A stretch of DNA of 64,000 nucleotides. Source: Hymenopellis radicata. Lineage: Eukaryota; Basidiomycota; Agaricomycetes; Agaricales; Physalacriaceae. The stretch covers positions 123,574 through 187,573 of the forward strand of contig JADNRX010000069.1 in the NCBI GenBank assembly GCA_015501595.1. The letters are read 5' to 3'. The first letter of the stretch is position 1. Each line of letters begins with the position of its first letter. A program made the position numbers and the translations under genes. Of the stretch, positions 44,806 to 55,939 are shown piece after piece. The notes beneath the pieces are model-generated. The model was not told where the DNA came from. It searched no databases and saw nothing but the letters and a program-made list of their open reading frames with translations.

Positions 44806-47800
44806 GGGGAAGGGAAGAAAGAACTGGGGGATCCCAGGTCCGTGTTGGATTATATCCAAAGTCGTCCGGTCCAGATGCAGATCTACATTAATCCGAGCGG
44901 CATTAATTCGAGGGCGATGACGTCGTCGTAACCATGCTATCTGTTTGACTTTGGAAACCGAATTCGAGGGATGGCGAAATCGACGCCACACGTAAGTTGG
45001 TTTTGAAAAATGTTATTCAATAGAGAGTATGTTGAAGCGAGAATGTCGGGTGATATTGTAGATGAAATTGTAGAATACTCCTGGGGAATTATGAGAGCGC
45101 GCGGGGCAAGAATCAGAATAGGAACGTACCATGCAGATCAACAACATGACAGCACCCCGAATCGAGATCTCTTCCGCTCCCAAAACAATACCGTTTGAAA
45201 GGTCGCATCGTACCCAGAATAACCATCGTCCCCATCCCAACGCCGCCATGTAAAAGTCCAAATCCGACTCGAATTCCGTCCGAACTTGAAAAATGAGCAA
45301 CATTGCGTTACCCAGATCACCAGACCGCGCGGTCTGCGGATCTAGACATTCTTTCAAAAACTCTAAAAAGAAACATCAGCCAACGCGGTACAGGAACGGG
45401 GGACTTACAATTTTGAATAGGATTGGCATATCCGTGTCCGTGAGCATAGAGCTCGTTCCTCGCAAAGACGATGTCGAGATTACTGTTCCAGGGCGGCGTA
45501 AGAGTCGCGTTAACGACGCCAAGTATGAATATCCCGCGGAAATAGAGCCCAGACCAAAATGAGATGGGGGATGGAGGTAAGGTTGAAAAGCCGCGTCAGC
45601 GCCGTCCACGTTCCCAGGCTGCCGGTCCCGACACGATAAGATTGAGTTATGGAGGCACCCGAGCTCCTCGTCATAGATAACATAGCTCGTAGTTAGCGGG
45701 AGCGGAAGTCAAGCAAAGGAGAGAAAAATCGAATATGACGCGTTTTGATGCGATTTTGGTCCTGCGCTTTGTCGGGATTGAGATTACGTTGCTGTCAGAG
45801 TAATTTCCGACCATTGCTCTGGTGCGAGAAGAATGCGAGACCATTGAATTGGAGGTCGGCAGCAAAACGAGTTCAGCACAGTGATGGCTGAAGGTCAAGT
45901 CGGCCCGATCACTTGGTCTTGCCTGATCCGGCACTTGACCTCTGACCACGACCTTCGACACACCATTTCGCGCCCTGGCGACGACGACAATCTCAAGACA
46001 TTTAGTGCCGACATCGGATACAATTGAAGACTTACGACACGTCCAACACGCGCGCTCCTTGCGGAATTAGTCGGATGTGCAAGGTAAGCTTTCATTTAAA
46101 TCATACTAAACGTTTCTTGACTCACCGTGAATTAGGGTTTCAAGAACTCGCATGTTGACGGTTCTCGGCTCTGGTTACTATTGTAACCAGCGAGCCTCGT
46201 GTAATTGTGAGTGCGGATCCTTCCTCGCATGTCAAGTTTATTGACCTGGCGCTCGGTGGTCATAGGGTGGGATTCCGCAGATTACTGGAGTCCTCTGGTG
46301 CTCGGAGGAGGCGGTGTCGATGTTGGAGATGTGGGTGGCAATGGTAACGCCGTTCCCCAACGTAGTATTACAGGTGAGTTTTTAGTTCAAGTTCATTTCA
46401 AGAAGATTTAGTTCATTCATGCTGGGGCAGCTTCGCCGTACACACTCTGTATCTACGGTGTTTTGAATCGACTGTATCTATTTATTCTACTGCGCACTTA
46501 AGGCGCGAAGATCTCAACCCGCATGGCACGTAACCTCCACCCGAACTCGTCGAGCATGCAAGGCGCGCCGTTCTCGCTCCCCCGGCGGCAACCGAAGAGC
46601 TCAAGAAGCTAGCACAGCATATAAATTTATCGTCAGGAACGAGGAAGATCAGAATGAAGGAAAGGTACGTACCTCAAGTTCAACTTGGAAAAGTTTGTGC
46701 TGACTTCTGGCGCTCCAGACGCCTCCAAGAGCACGCGGAAAGTTCAAGGATCTTCAAGCGGAAGTTATTATTGGAACGCGAACGAAAATGAGCAACGTAC
46801 ATACGTACGTTCGTGATACTGATCTTCTATATGTGGCGCGGTGAAGCAACAATTCTTGCAGTCCTCGTCGGGACCGGCGGATCCAGCGCCGGCGGGCACG
46901 ACGACTACGTGGAGGAGGCAAGACGTCGCAGGCCGACTCCTTGGCGATGACGGGAATGTGTCGTTGAAGATAGTTTCCTAAATGGTATGATGAGATTTTA
47001 GAATGTGACTAGAACGGTGACGTACCGTTTGTTCCTCATCCGAAATTGTACCGCGGAGCTGACCCATGAACAGATCGAATCGCCATCAAGTTCCGAATTG
47101 GGCGAAGATTATGGTTCGTGTTGGAATGTGGCGTCATTCCCGCTTGGAATGCGTAGTTCTAGATGAGATTGAGCAGGACGCGATTGAGGAGAAGGTACAT
47201 TCACCTTCCTTCTCAAACTTCGCCATAGTGACGATGGGTTGACAGCGGGTTTGACCTCGGGAGGTTGGAAGAATGGTGACGGCGACTGGGAGTTCGGATT
47301 TTGGCTGAGCGTGGTGGGGGCGGGATCGTGGAAGAGCGCCGATAGCGGCATCGAGCTCGACGTCTTGACGAAGCATCCGTTGTCCAGCTGGTCATCTTGA
47401 CGCCAATTTCCTAACTGGGCTGTTCAACTTTCGAAGTGCAATTTAAAGGTAACGTACCTGTATGACCCGAGGCCACGGAGTTGAGCTGAATTCCCTCAGA
47501 TTCAAATCTGGATCCCGTCCAAAAGGGGTCGTTATCGATGGCGATGATTGTGGCGACTGAAATAGGTAAACCGCGTCGTCGCGAGGACTGGTGGGCGTTC
47601 TCCTGGGTCTAGAACGGTGTCAGTGATGCGGTCATTAGATGCGTGATAGACGTGCCATATGCCACGTCTTCCCTCTCTGTTGCTAACGGTTGATCAATCT
47701 AGTGGGCGCTGCCGAGTCGGGGGCCTGCCGAGATGATGTTGGATTTCGCGCAGCGGCGGGCTGGTGGACACGAGGAAGACGACGAGCGACGTTGATGAGA

Positions 47801-50245
47801 GGTACTGGTATGTCGTATCGCTCTGCGCTCGCAGCTCTTAGGAGGTTATTCTTGATAATTTCCTAGTTGGTATGTTGAACTTTCGAAGAGGGTTGAAAAA
47901 AAGGTGACGTACCATGCCCAGCCGAGACCGCGGACTTAGCAACTAATTACCTCAGATCCAGATCGGACTCACGCTCCAAATGGGGCGACGTATGGTTCGA
48001 GTTCGCATGTGGCGTAATTTTGCCGAATTGATATTCGTTTCTGTGCATCTTTCAGCACTGAATGGAGGCCGAATAATGAAGATTCTAACCTTTATCTCGG
48101 TCATTTGGGTTGTCGCTGCCCTTGCCGGGAAAGGTTTGCAACGGGTGTGAGTCCAAGTCGGGATGGAGCGAGATTGGCGCCAGAGATGAATACAAGGCAG
48201 TCGGGAACTCTTGGCATTCGAATCGCGCTCTGGTCGGGATGTTTGGCGTCTTCATCGCTTAAAGTTCCTGCTTGGAATGTTCAAGATTCGAAGTTGAACC
48301 AAAAGGTGACGTACCGCCATTCATTCGATCCCGCAGAATCACAATTGGACTTGCTCCATCAAGTACGGATGGGGTCGCGTTGCTCTGACGTGTTTATCGC
48401 GGGTCACGACCCCGTTTCTTGAGAAGGTATGAACTCGGAGGTAAGATTTACCTTTGCGACAATGGATGTTCCTCTAACTGCCCTGAAATTGTTAGAACAG
48501 AATGAAACGGAAGTCAAAATAACACGAACCTCAAGCAAGCCGAGCTCACGCCGCCCGTCTTTCAGGACCCCGCCGTCACATAGTCCGCCATCAGTCGGGG
48601 CGTCGGGTAACTCCGAATCCAAATCTGAAGAAATTGAGCGGGTACCATGAACGGAAAGGTAAATCTCACCGTTTCCAAGGGGAAAACTGACTAACGCGAG
48701 AAATGTCAGATTTTCAGCGGAAATAGAGAGAAATTCACCGACATTTTTGCCTCGCGGCGAGCGACATCTCGCTGGTGAAGGCTCAAGGATCCGTTTCCGG
48801 TCGAGTGGGCTTGGAATGCGACGTGGTAGCTTGACGGTGAAGGTTCTATTGGGAGTCTTCGAGGTCGGATCTGACTAGGGAATCAGTTAGCCGGATACAC
48901 GCGGAGACGCGCTTGAAGACTCAGCGAACCTCAAGCGCGTGCCACCCATCTCGCAGGACCTCATCGCCACGTCGGGCTTCGCTGAATCCATTTCTGGACA
49001 AATTGAGCGGGTACGAAATTCTAAGAACAGGTAAGACTCGCCGTTGCCAACACGAAGACTGACTAGAAATCCGTCAGATTCAAGGAAGTTAGTAAGTCGG
49101 AATTTAACGAACTTTTTGCCCTGCGGCGAGCAACACTTCGCCGCCATCATCTCAAGGCCGTTTGAAGGCGATGCAATTTTGATTTCGGTTCTCCGGGTAT
49201 TAGGATGGGTCGCGGTGTTATGTTGAGATGGACATCGAGCTCGTCGTTCGGGGTGACATGATGGGAGTGTAGTAAGGAGAGTACTAAGTCCATGGACCCG
49301 TGATCACCGGAAATTCAAGCTTTCAATGGAGGTACCTGAGCATGCGAATTCTGCGAACGTGTCTTGTCTTTTGTTCTCTTTCCACTTAGTGTTCTCTGAT
49401 GATTTTACATCCATTAAGTTCGGATTTTTAAGAGGATTTCAATCGTGCATAAGGGATAGACCTCACTAAGATTCTCAAGACATGCGGAGACCAATTCGGC
49501 TGAGAGCGAACGTGTGTTGCTAGGGTTATGTATCGTGCCACACTTGTGCGCCGCGGTCGACGGACAGCCAGGACTTGAGTGTTGAATCACCAACGTCGTA
49601 TGTTGGCAACTACGGACATGTATACATCATGGAAAAGGTCCAGAGAAGGCCTTTCAAGTCGTGCTGAGAGGACGGGAAACAGACGACACTCGAAATCACA
49701 GTTCGGGTCAACAAGCGCCTGTGTCGTCATCCGCAATCAACAAACGAACAGATAGCACCGCCACCATCAACAAACGAACCAACAGCACCGCCACCGCTGG
49801 GGAGTATAAAGAGGGCTCGGACGCAAGGCATGTCCTCCCGTGTCCCCTCTCCCTCTCTTATACTGGAGCGAGTACCATGGTGATGACGACCACCTACCGT
49901 GGACTGTGTGGACCCCTGGCGTCTGAGCGTGCTTGACTGAATGTCGCGGCGTTCAGCTTCCACACAGTTGGTACTTGCTCTCGGTTCTTTTTTTTGTGCG
50001 CCACACTGTACATACCCGGTCACGCACCTTCGTAGTACGATTTGTACACCCCTACTTCTTTGTTTTGCTCCCTGATACCTTCGGGAGGGGAGACTATGCA
50101 CAAAATTACAAAAACCTCAGTTGGACTTCTCGCATTTTTTCAAGAAATTAAACTACGACCAAAGTGCAAAACTCGACGGCAGCTCAAGCCGCGAAAACGG
50201 GGCACAGACGGCAGCCAAAGAAGGGAATAGGTTAATAATTTTCTC

Positions 50246-50271
50246 CCAACAGTGTTGGTAACGAATACTAG
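50246..50271 (+). other. Helitron 3' terminus of unit B (hairpin + CTAG)
   Basis: Identical to 35579-35604: CCAAC-AGT-GTTGG, 9 nt, CTAG, then TCTATA. Beyond TCTATA the sequence is permease-derived rather than F-box/WD40-derived. Confidence 0.75.
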
Positions 50272-50634
50272 TCTATAGTTCTATGCTCACACAGGTGGCA
50301 ATGTCGCGGCAACTCGATCGAGTTGCCGGAGAGGCAACTCTTGTTGCAACTCCTGCTGCAACTCCACTTGAAACGTGGGGCGTAAGTCCTAAAATGGATC
50401 TTACCTAGCTCTCCGGCAGCCGGCAGCAGGACATAAGGCTTACATGTGCATGTACTTAATACACACTCCGCGTGCGGCACGACAAAGCACTGTTGGTTAG
50501 CCGGAGACATAACCGACTTGCGGCCTTGCGCTCGACCTCAATGCTGAAGAGCTTGATCATGAAAAGGTATACAATGCATGTATTCAGTCCATACACACAA
50601 TCCCAGTGTACATACTATTATCAGCAAGCAGCAT

Positions 50635-50935
50635 TTAAAGAAGAGCCCCAACAACTACCCCGGCCATAATAACTCCCATAGAAGCCACAATCTGCAAGTT
50701 CACGCCAACAGCAGCGTCCGAATCGTCACTGGACCCAGTGGAAGCGGAACCGCTCGAAGCCGTTGAAGAACCAGTCGATGAGCCACCAATCCTCGACGTC
50801 TCTTAGCTCGTGTTACTCCGTGTAGAAGTAGTCGTGGCTGGACGAGTCGTAGGCGCGGCTGATGATGCTGAAGAACCAGCAGTCGACGAACGTACGATAG
50901 AGGCCGGTTGGGGTCTTGGCCCGGGAACATCAATT
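50635..50935 (-). pseudogene. Ser/Thr-rich, GPI-anchor-type protein tail inside the CACTA-like element
   Basis: The minus strand reads VPGPRPQPASIVRSSTAGSS and ATTTSTRSNTS, then one in-frame TAA, then ETSRIGGSSTGSSTASSGSA and GSSDDSDAAVGVNLQIVASM, ending IMAGVVVGALL. A Ser/Thr linker followed by a small-residue omega-site region and a hydrophobic tail is typical of a GPI-anchored cell-wall protein C-terminus. The single stop makes it a pseudogene. It is probably a host gene piece carried by the transposon. Confidence 0.55.
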
Positions 50936-51033
50936 TTGGTATGGGAAGGCCTTCAGCATCGCACTGGACTTTGTGGCCTACACGTGCGCGCGCGTTAATA
51001 CAGGCATATACATAGCGTGGGTGAGGCAACTTA

Positions 51034-51581
51034 CACATCGGGGGTATCGAGTTTTCTGAGCTGAGAAAATTGTTCGGAAAAGTAGATTTACTGAGTTCAG
51101 AAAACCGAGCTTTCTGGAATTCAATCCCAGCTCGGAAAGTACATTTTTCTTGACTCAGTAAATATCTCAAAAAATCGAATTTTTTGAGTGCTGAGAAAAT
51201 TGAATTTCCCAACTTGGGATAATGTCTGAGAAAATAAAAATTTCTCAGGCCTTTTTCGGTCTCAGAAAATGCTAAGAAAAGTAAATTTTCTCTGTATTTT
51301 CTGGGAAAATTCGATTTTCTGAGCTGGATAGCTTGAAAAATCAAATTTTCTCAGCTGCAAAACTTTCTGAAAAAATTATATTTTCTCAGATGTTATCCCA
51401 TATTGGGAAATTCAATTTTCTCAGCACTCAAAAAATTCGATTTTTTGAGATATTTACTGAGTCAAGAAAAATGTACTTTCCGAGCTGGGATTGAATTCCA
51501 GAAAGCTCGGTTTTCTGAACTCAGTAAATCTACTTTTCCGAACAATTTTCTCAGCTCAGAAAATTTGATACCCCCGATGTG
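51034..51581. mobile_element. 548-bp foldback MITE with TTA target duplication
   Basis: Two arms of about 205 bp (51034-51240 and 51375-51581) are near-perfect inverted copies beginning CACATCGGGGGTATC. TTA lies on both sides (51031-51033, 51582-51584). It is AT-rich with many TTTTCTCA/TGAGAAAA motifs. A 3-bp TTA duplication fits PIF/Harbinger-type MITEs. It is nested in the CACTA-like element, so it is younger. Confidence 0.85.
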
Positions 51582-51849
51582 TTACTACCAAGAACCCTGG
51601 AAATTGATGTAATCTATTGCGCCAACTTTGTTGCCTACGCATTCGATACAGTCAACGTCGCCGTTGGCGAAATCGGAGGTGTAGCAGATGTTCACGGTGC
51701 ACGTCTAGAGTATACGGCGAGGTTATGGGTCAGCCGGATGCAGAACAGAAAGAATGTACCCCCGTCACGGCACAGCATGCTGGACATTCTGGAGGAACGT
51801 CATTTTGACGACGGACGGTACCTGCAGAGACAGAAACCACCGCAAATGC

Positions 51850-52560
51850 AAGCATATCAAGATGCATGTCGTTAGTACGCCTGTCGAAGTCGAATGGCAC
51901 ATCCCCGGCGCAGAGGCAAGCGTTCTACGTTCACGTCGTCCCTAATGACTGTCCAGTGTTCGATGGCGGTGAAACAAGAGGTAGCTGACAGTAAAGTCAG
52001 TATTGTATGTGAGAATCGATGAAAGGACACTTACAATCGAACGGGGACACGATGGCCTTCTGGAAAGACATGAAGTGAAAGCTAGATCAGTGGAGTGGTG
52101 GTGAACAGCTCACCAATGAAACAGCCTTCGAAAGTAAAGCTAAGGCGACGGACCGACGTCGACACCTTGAGTTCATAATGTGTCGGAACCCGCTGTCTCG
52201 TGGATTAGCCGGCGCGAAGCCAAACTGTTACTCACCGGCGCGTAGCCAAATGATTCCATCCGACGGTGCCAGGCAGGTAGTTTCGAACACCGTCCTGCAG
52301 AAAGATGACATTGGTACATAGTCGGACAATAAGAAAAAGTCAAGTCTTACTGTGGTGAAGAAGACTTCGGTAGTATCATTGTATTTTGGGACGGACCAGG
52401 CGCATCTGGATTGATACCCGATGAGGTTGACGATGTTTGAGGTTGTGATTGCGATGAGGCTAGCCGGGTGGGTAACTCTTGAAATCCGAATGATCACGAG
52501 TAGTTGGGGAGGGCTGCGCGGGGTCTCTTTGTCATGCAGGACTGTCCATATCATGTGGAC
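51850..52560 (-). pseudogene. Unassigned exon-like pieces in the CACTA-like element
   Basis: Minus-strand frame SNIVNLIGYQSRCAWSVPKY with NDTTEVFFTT (about 52380-52460) splices at GTAAGACTT...CTGCAG to TVFETTCLAPSDGIIWLRAG (about 52235-52295). Shorter pieces follow at about 52060 and 51940. The product is unknown, and it could be transposon-encoded or captured. Confidence 0.25.
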
Positions 52561-53465
52561 GATGGAGTCTGATGAGAACAGTCAGACCTGGACTGCGAAC
52601 CACGAAGGAAGCGCGTCGTTGAATGGCTCTGTCGAAAGACTCCGGCCACGAATCCCGCTGAGACGTGTGTTCGTATGGTAGCTGAGAAAGAACGGGTCAT
52701 CGTCTTCGGAGTCGAGAGCAAACTCGTCATCTAAACGGTCCAACTCTAGCCTGTCTAGCAAATCAGCATGGCTCGTTGATGGAGTCCTCGGTAATCATCA
52801 GGTTGCACAGTCAAGCATACAACATGATACGGTGCTGTACAAGACAAGAATGGCGAAGGAGAGCAATATACGCTCAAAATCGAGAGGTCGAAAAGGTAAT
52901 CACGATCAGTGGGGATGTGATTGCTTTCCAAAGGTGGTGCGAGCGGTGGAATATGGGACATGAACTGCAGTAATGACTTGGGGTGGGCTTCTCGTAGGGC
53001 CAGCGGGCTATCGAATAGACACAGACGTTGGGTAAGACCAAATGCCTCTGTCAGACAATCGTCAGGATGCAAACGGCAGCCTGCAGGGCGATAGAAACAT
53101 ACTGTATTCCACTGCTCCCTGCTCTTAGGCATCCATGTTTTCAGCGCTGTTTCTCCTCGTCTCGTCCTCGATCTTGATGATCAACGGGCGTCGCCACGCA
53201 GGAGGATAACGACCATTAACGAGCCGACTATACTACAAAGGCACAACAGTGAGACCTGATAATTGGATGTGAAAGAGAGCGTAAAGCAAACATACCGTGG
53301 AGGCTGGCCAACCATCCGTAAATCATGCTCTGCAAACAATTGGCTTTGCTGTGTGTTATGGTCCTAGATGTGCGCCTTTCCCATGAACGCCACGACATTG
53401 TTGGCGGCGGCGTCGCGTGTCTCGCTATATCCCCACTCTCGCTGCCTTCTCATGCAGCCCTCGTC

Positions 53466-53525
53466 CTGTAAACTCTGCCCGTTATTCGCCCAAATCTGTA
53501 AACTCTGCCCGTTATTCGCCCAAAT
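53466..53525 (+). repeat. Exact 30-bp tandem duplication
   Basis: The unit beginning CTGTAAACTCTGCCCGTTAT occurs twice in direct succession without mismatch, inside the CACTA-like element. It is recent and private. Confidence 0.9.
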
Positions 53526-53892
53526 CGTCGTCCCTCCCCAAGCATGCAGTGTCCTGCTCCATCGACATCCTGCGTCGTGCCCCTTCCGAGGACGGAACGA
53601 ATCCAATGGCTGCGCAAGTCGTCCGAAATCGAGCGCCGTTGCGAAAACCAACGCTGAGCCCCAGAACGTATCCAAAGGCAGTGCAAGGAAAGGAATCACG
53701 TGCCAGTCACACCATGAGTAATTATTATTATGATATTATTGAAATATAATTAGACATTGATAAATATTCAAGAAATCGAATGTGCCTTTTAAGGCAAGCC
53801 TTCGCCGCATGTCAGGCGAGTTGCTCCAGCAGTTGCAGCAGGAGTTGCCTCTCCGGCAACTCGATCGAGTTGCCGCGACGTTGCCACCTGTG

Positions 53893-54338
53893 TCACATGG
53901 TGTGGTATTGCTTTCACCCACATTCGCTTCTACCGCGGCATGAAGGCGCAAGGCGTGTCTCGCGACATCCTTCCCTTTAAGTCGTTCCTCATGCCATGGG
54001 GAGCGTACTGTGTTCTCTGTTCATTCATTGTTATTATCTTGTGCGTATCCTATATATCTCCGTTATTTCGTACCTTGTTGATCTTTTGTTCAGCTTCTCT
54101 GGGTGGACGACTCTGAAGCCTTGGTCGGCTTCCGATTTCTTCTCCACTTATATCAACATTCCCTTCATGGCGTTGCTCTACGTCGGCTGGAAGATTGTCA
54201 AGAAGACCAAGCTCGTCTCGCTCACCGAGATGGATGTGTATGTTGTTTCGCGCTTATGCCTCTACCCTTCGACTGACTGTTATCTTCAGGACATCACATT
54301 ACGTCGAGGGCTCTGTCGTTCGCAGTAAGCTGCATTAA
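53893..54338 (+). pseudogene. 3' fragment of the amino-acid permease gene
   Basis: It matches 19825-20270 almost base for base: the end of exon 7 (TCACATGGTGTGGTATTGC onward), exons 8 and 9, their introns, and the stop at 54336-54338. The first two-thirds of the gene are missing. Only 12 bp of upstream permease sequence remain, at 50278-50289, left of the transposon. It has no start, so it is non-functional as a transporter. Confidence 0.92.
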
Positions 54339-54827
54339 ATGCTTCTGGGTCATTTGTAGAGGGCTTCCATAGTACTGTTTCGCTGCATATTACTGTACAA
54401 TCCAGTTGTAGTTTTAATCACCACCGATGGATGAAAATTACGCTACATATTTATTAAATGGCATTTTCATGGCACCTACTTTGTCCATTTCTGCTTTCGG
54501 CCCGACGAACCTCCAAGCTGCAATCCTTGATCTATGAGTCATTTTAGGACTCGATTTCGAGACGTGATCTGGACTTGGCTTAGACCGGATCCTCTCGCCT
54601 TCTACCATCGACTCCGGCGAGGTTTATCGTCTAATACTTCGCCTACTTGCTTGCTCAAGAGCAGACGTTACCCACGGTGTGCATTGACAATGATTTGGCC
54701 ACGGCGCATTCCAACGTTTCTTCTCTCTGCCAGGCGATCGCCAATCGGAGTCAGCACACCATTTACTATAAAGCACGGCAAGATAACGGGACATCGCTAC
54801 TCCCACAATTCGAGACGGCCAGAAGAA

Positions 54828-55585
54828 ATGCACGCGGAAGAACCTAGTCAAGCCGTCATCTCGGCTTCGAATGACAAGATCCATATCCTCCCACACGCCA
54901 CATACACTTCCCCTCTCGGATCACTAACTCCCGCCTCCGTCTCGCCCGATCCTCTGGCCCAGTTCCGCGCCTGGCTCCAGGATGCAGTCGAGGCCGGTGT
55001 CGCGGAACCAGAGGCCATGTCCCTTTCTACCGTAGCTCTCGACCCCTCTCCGCTTCCGAGTGCCCGTATAGTTCTTTTGAAGACTGTCGACGCGACCGGG
55101 TTCGTGTTTTACACGAACTACACGTCCCGCAAGTCTCAGGAGCTGGAGCAGACGCCTGCGGCTGCGCTGGTGTTCTATTGGCGCGAGGTGCATAGGAGTG
55201 TGCGTGTGGTAGGCAAAGTGGAGAAGGTGACTGAAGAGGAAGCCATCGAGTACTTTCAGTCGCGCCCTCGCGGCAGTCAGCTAGGTGCTTGGGCTAGCTA
55301 TCAAAGCACTGTGGTGGACGAAAGTGCTGTTGCAAGACGTCTCAGCAAAATAGAGCAACACTTTGATGGTAAACAAGTCCACAAGCCAGCGTTTTGGGGT
55401 GGTTGGAGAGTCGTTCCTCGGTCAGTGTTTTATTTCATTGTCTTTCTGTTTCTGAAATTTGACTCCATCCACGCCTTCGTAGGGAAGTTGAGTTCTGGAG
55501 CGGGAAACCTTCGAGGTTGCACGACCGGGTTAGATATCTTCGGTCTGCTGAGGGTACATGGGCGATAGATCGATTGGCGCCTTGA
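54828..55585 (+). CDS. PDX3: Pyridoxamine 5'-phosphate oxidase, copy 2
   Basis: Exons 54828-55420 and 55483-55585 encode 231 aa and differ from the copy at 20759-21516 by only a few residues near the N-terminus ([38 protein letters not shown]). All FMN- and PLP-contact motifs and the WAIDRLAP ending are intact, so it is likely functional. A 5-bp insertion (GGGAC) about 40 bp upstream of the ATG distinguishes its leader from copy 1. Confidence 0.93.
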
Positions 55586-55939
55586 TTATGGTAGCGTGCA
55601 TAAATGGGAATCAGAAAGGCCAAAGTACCCGTGTACTTCTTGGTCGAAAAGTTGTATACATAGAGCCTTAATGTGAATTAAACAGTAACCTCTCTTGCGA
55701 TTCGCGCATGAACTTTATGCTGGGACAAGGAGAAATCAACTCATCAATGCTGATATTCACTGAGCGTTAGTCACCGTTATGCCTCCTTAGTAAACACTGC
55801 CTCGAAGCATATCATCATTCATATACAGTAAATATTCAGTCCTAAACACGAATAGTCAAAATCGTAATATAAAGTCCATCAGTAACGAGTGGTGGGTGAT
55901 ATCACACATCATAAGTAAAACAGTCCGTCAAAGCAACAT

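Larger units (their letters stand above)
35605..50271 (+). mobile_element. Helitron-like unit B, 14.7 kb
   Basis: It begins TCTATA directly after the CTAG of unit A and ends in the same hairpin plus CTAG at 50246-50271. The left 456 bp (35605-36060) are unrelated to units A and C and carry an F-box/WD40 gene tail. From 36061 the unit matches unit A from 22002 (GMC gene) onward to its 3' end. Unit-specific changes are a 234-bp MITE, a 417-bp solo LTR, and a roughly 50-bp deletion near 38468 relative to A and C. The body from about 38124 carries copies of all X, Y, Z and module sequences described for unit A. Confidence 0.65.
50290..53892. mobile_element. 3.6-kb CACTA/CMC-like transposon inserted in permease sequence
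   Basis: Terminal inverted repeats start CACAGGTGGCAA and extend about 50 bp with one mismatch. They include the perfect palindrome GGCAACTCGATCGAGTTGCC and are followed by subterminal GCAACTC repeats. TCA flanks both ends (50287-50289, 53893-53895); unit A shows the single TCA at 19825-19827. A 3-bp duplication with CAC-starting TIRs and subterminal repeats fits the CMC (CACTA/EnSpm/Plavaka) superfamily. No full transposase was recognised. The interior carries a broken host-like gene tail and a nested MITE. Confidence 0.85.

Noticed and set aside
50700..51344. A 214-aa minus-strand frame in the CACTA-like element.
   Set aside because: It runs through the arm of the foldback MITE and in the wrong frame of the GPI-type tail, so it is a composite artefact.
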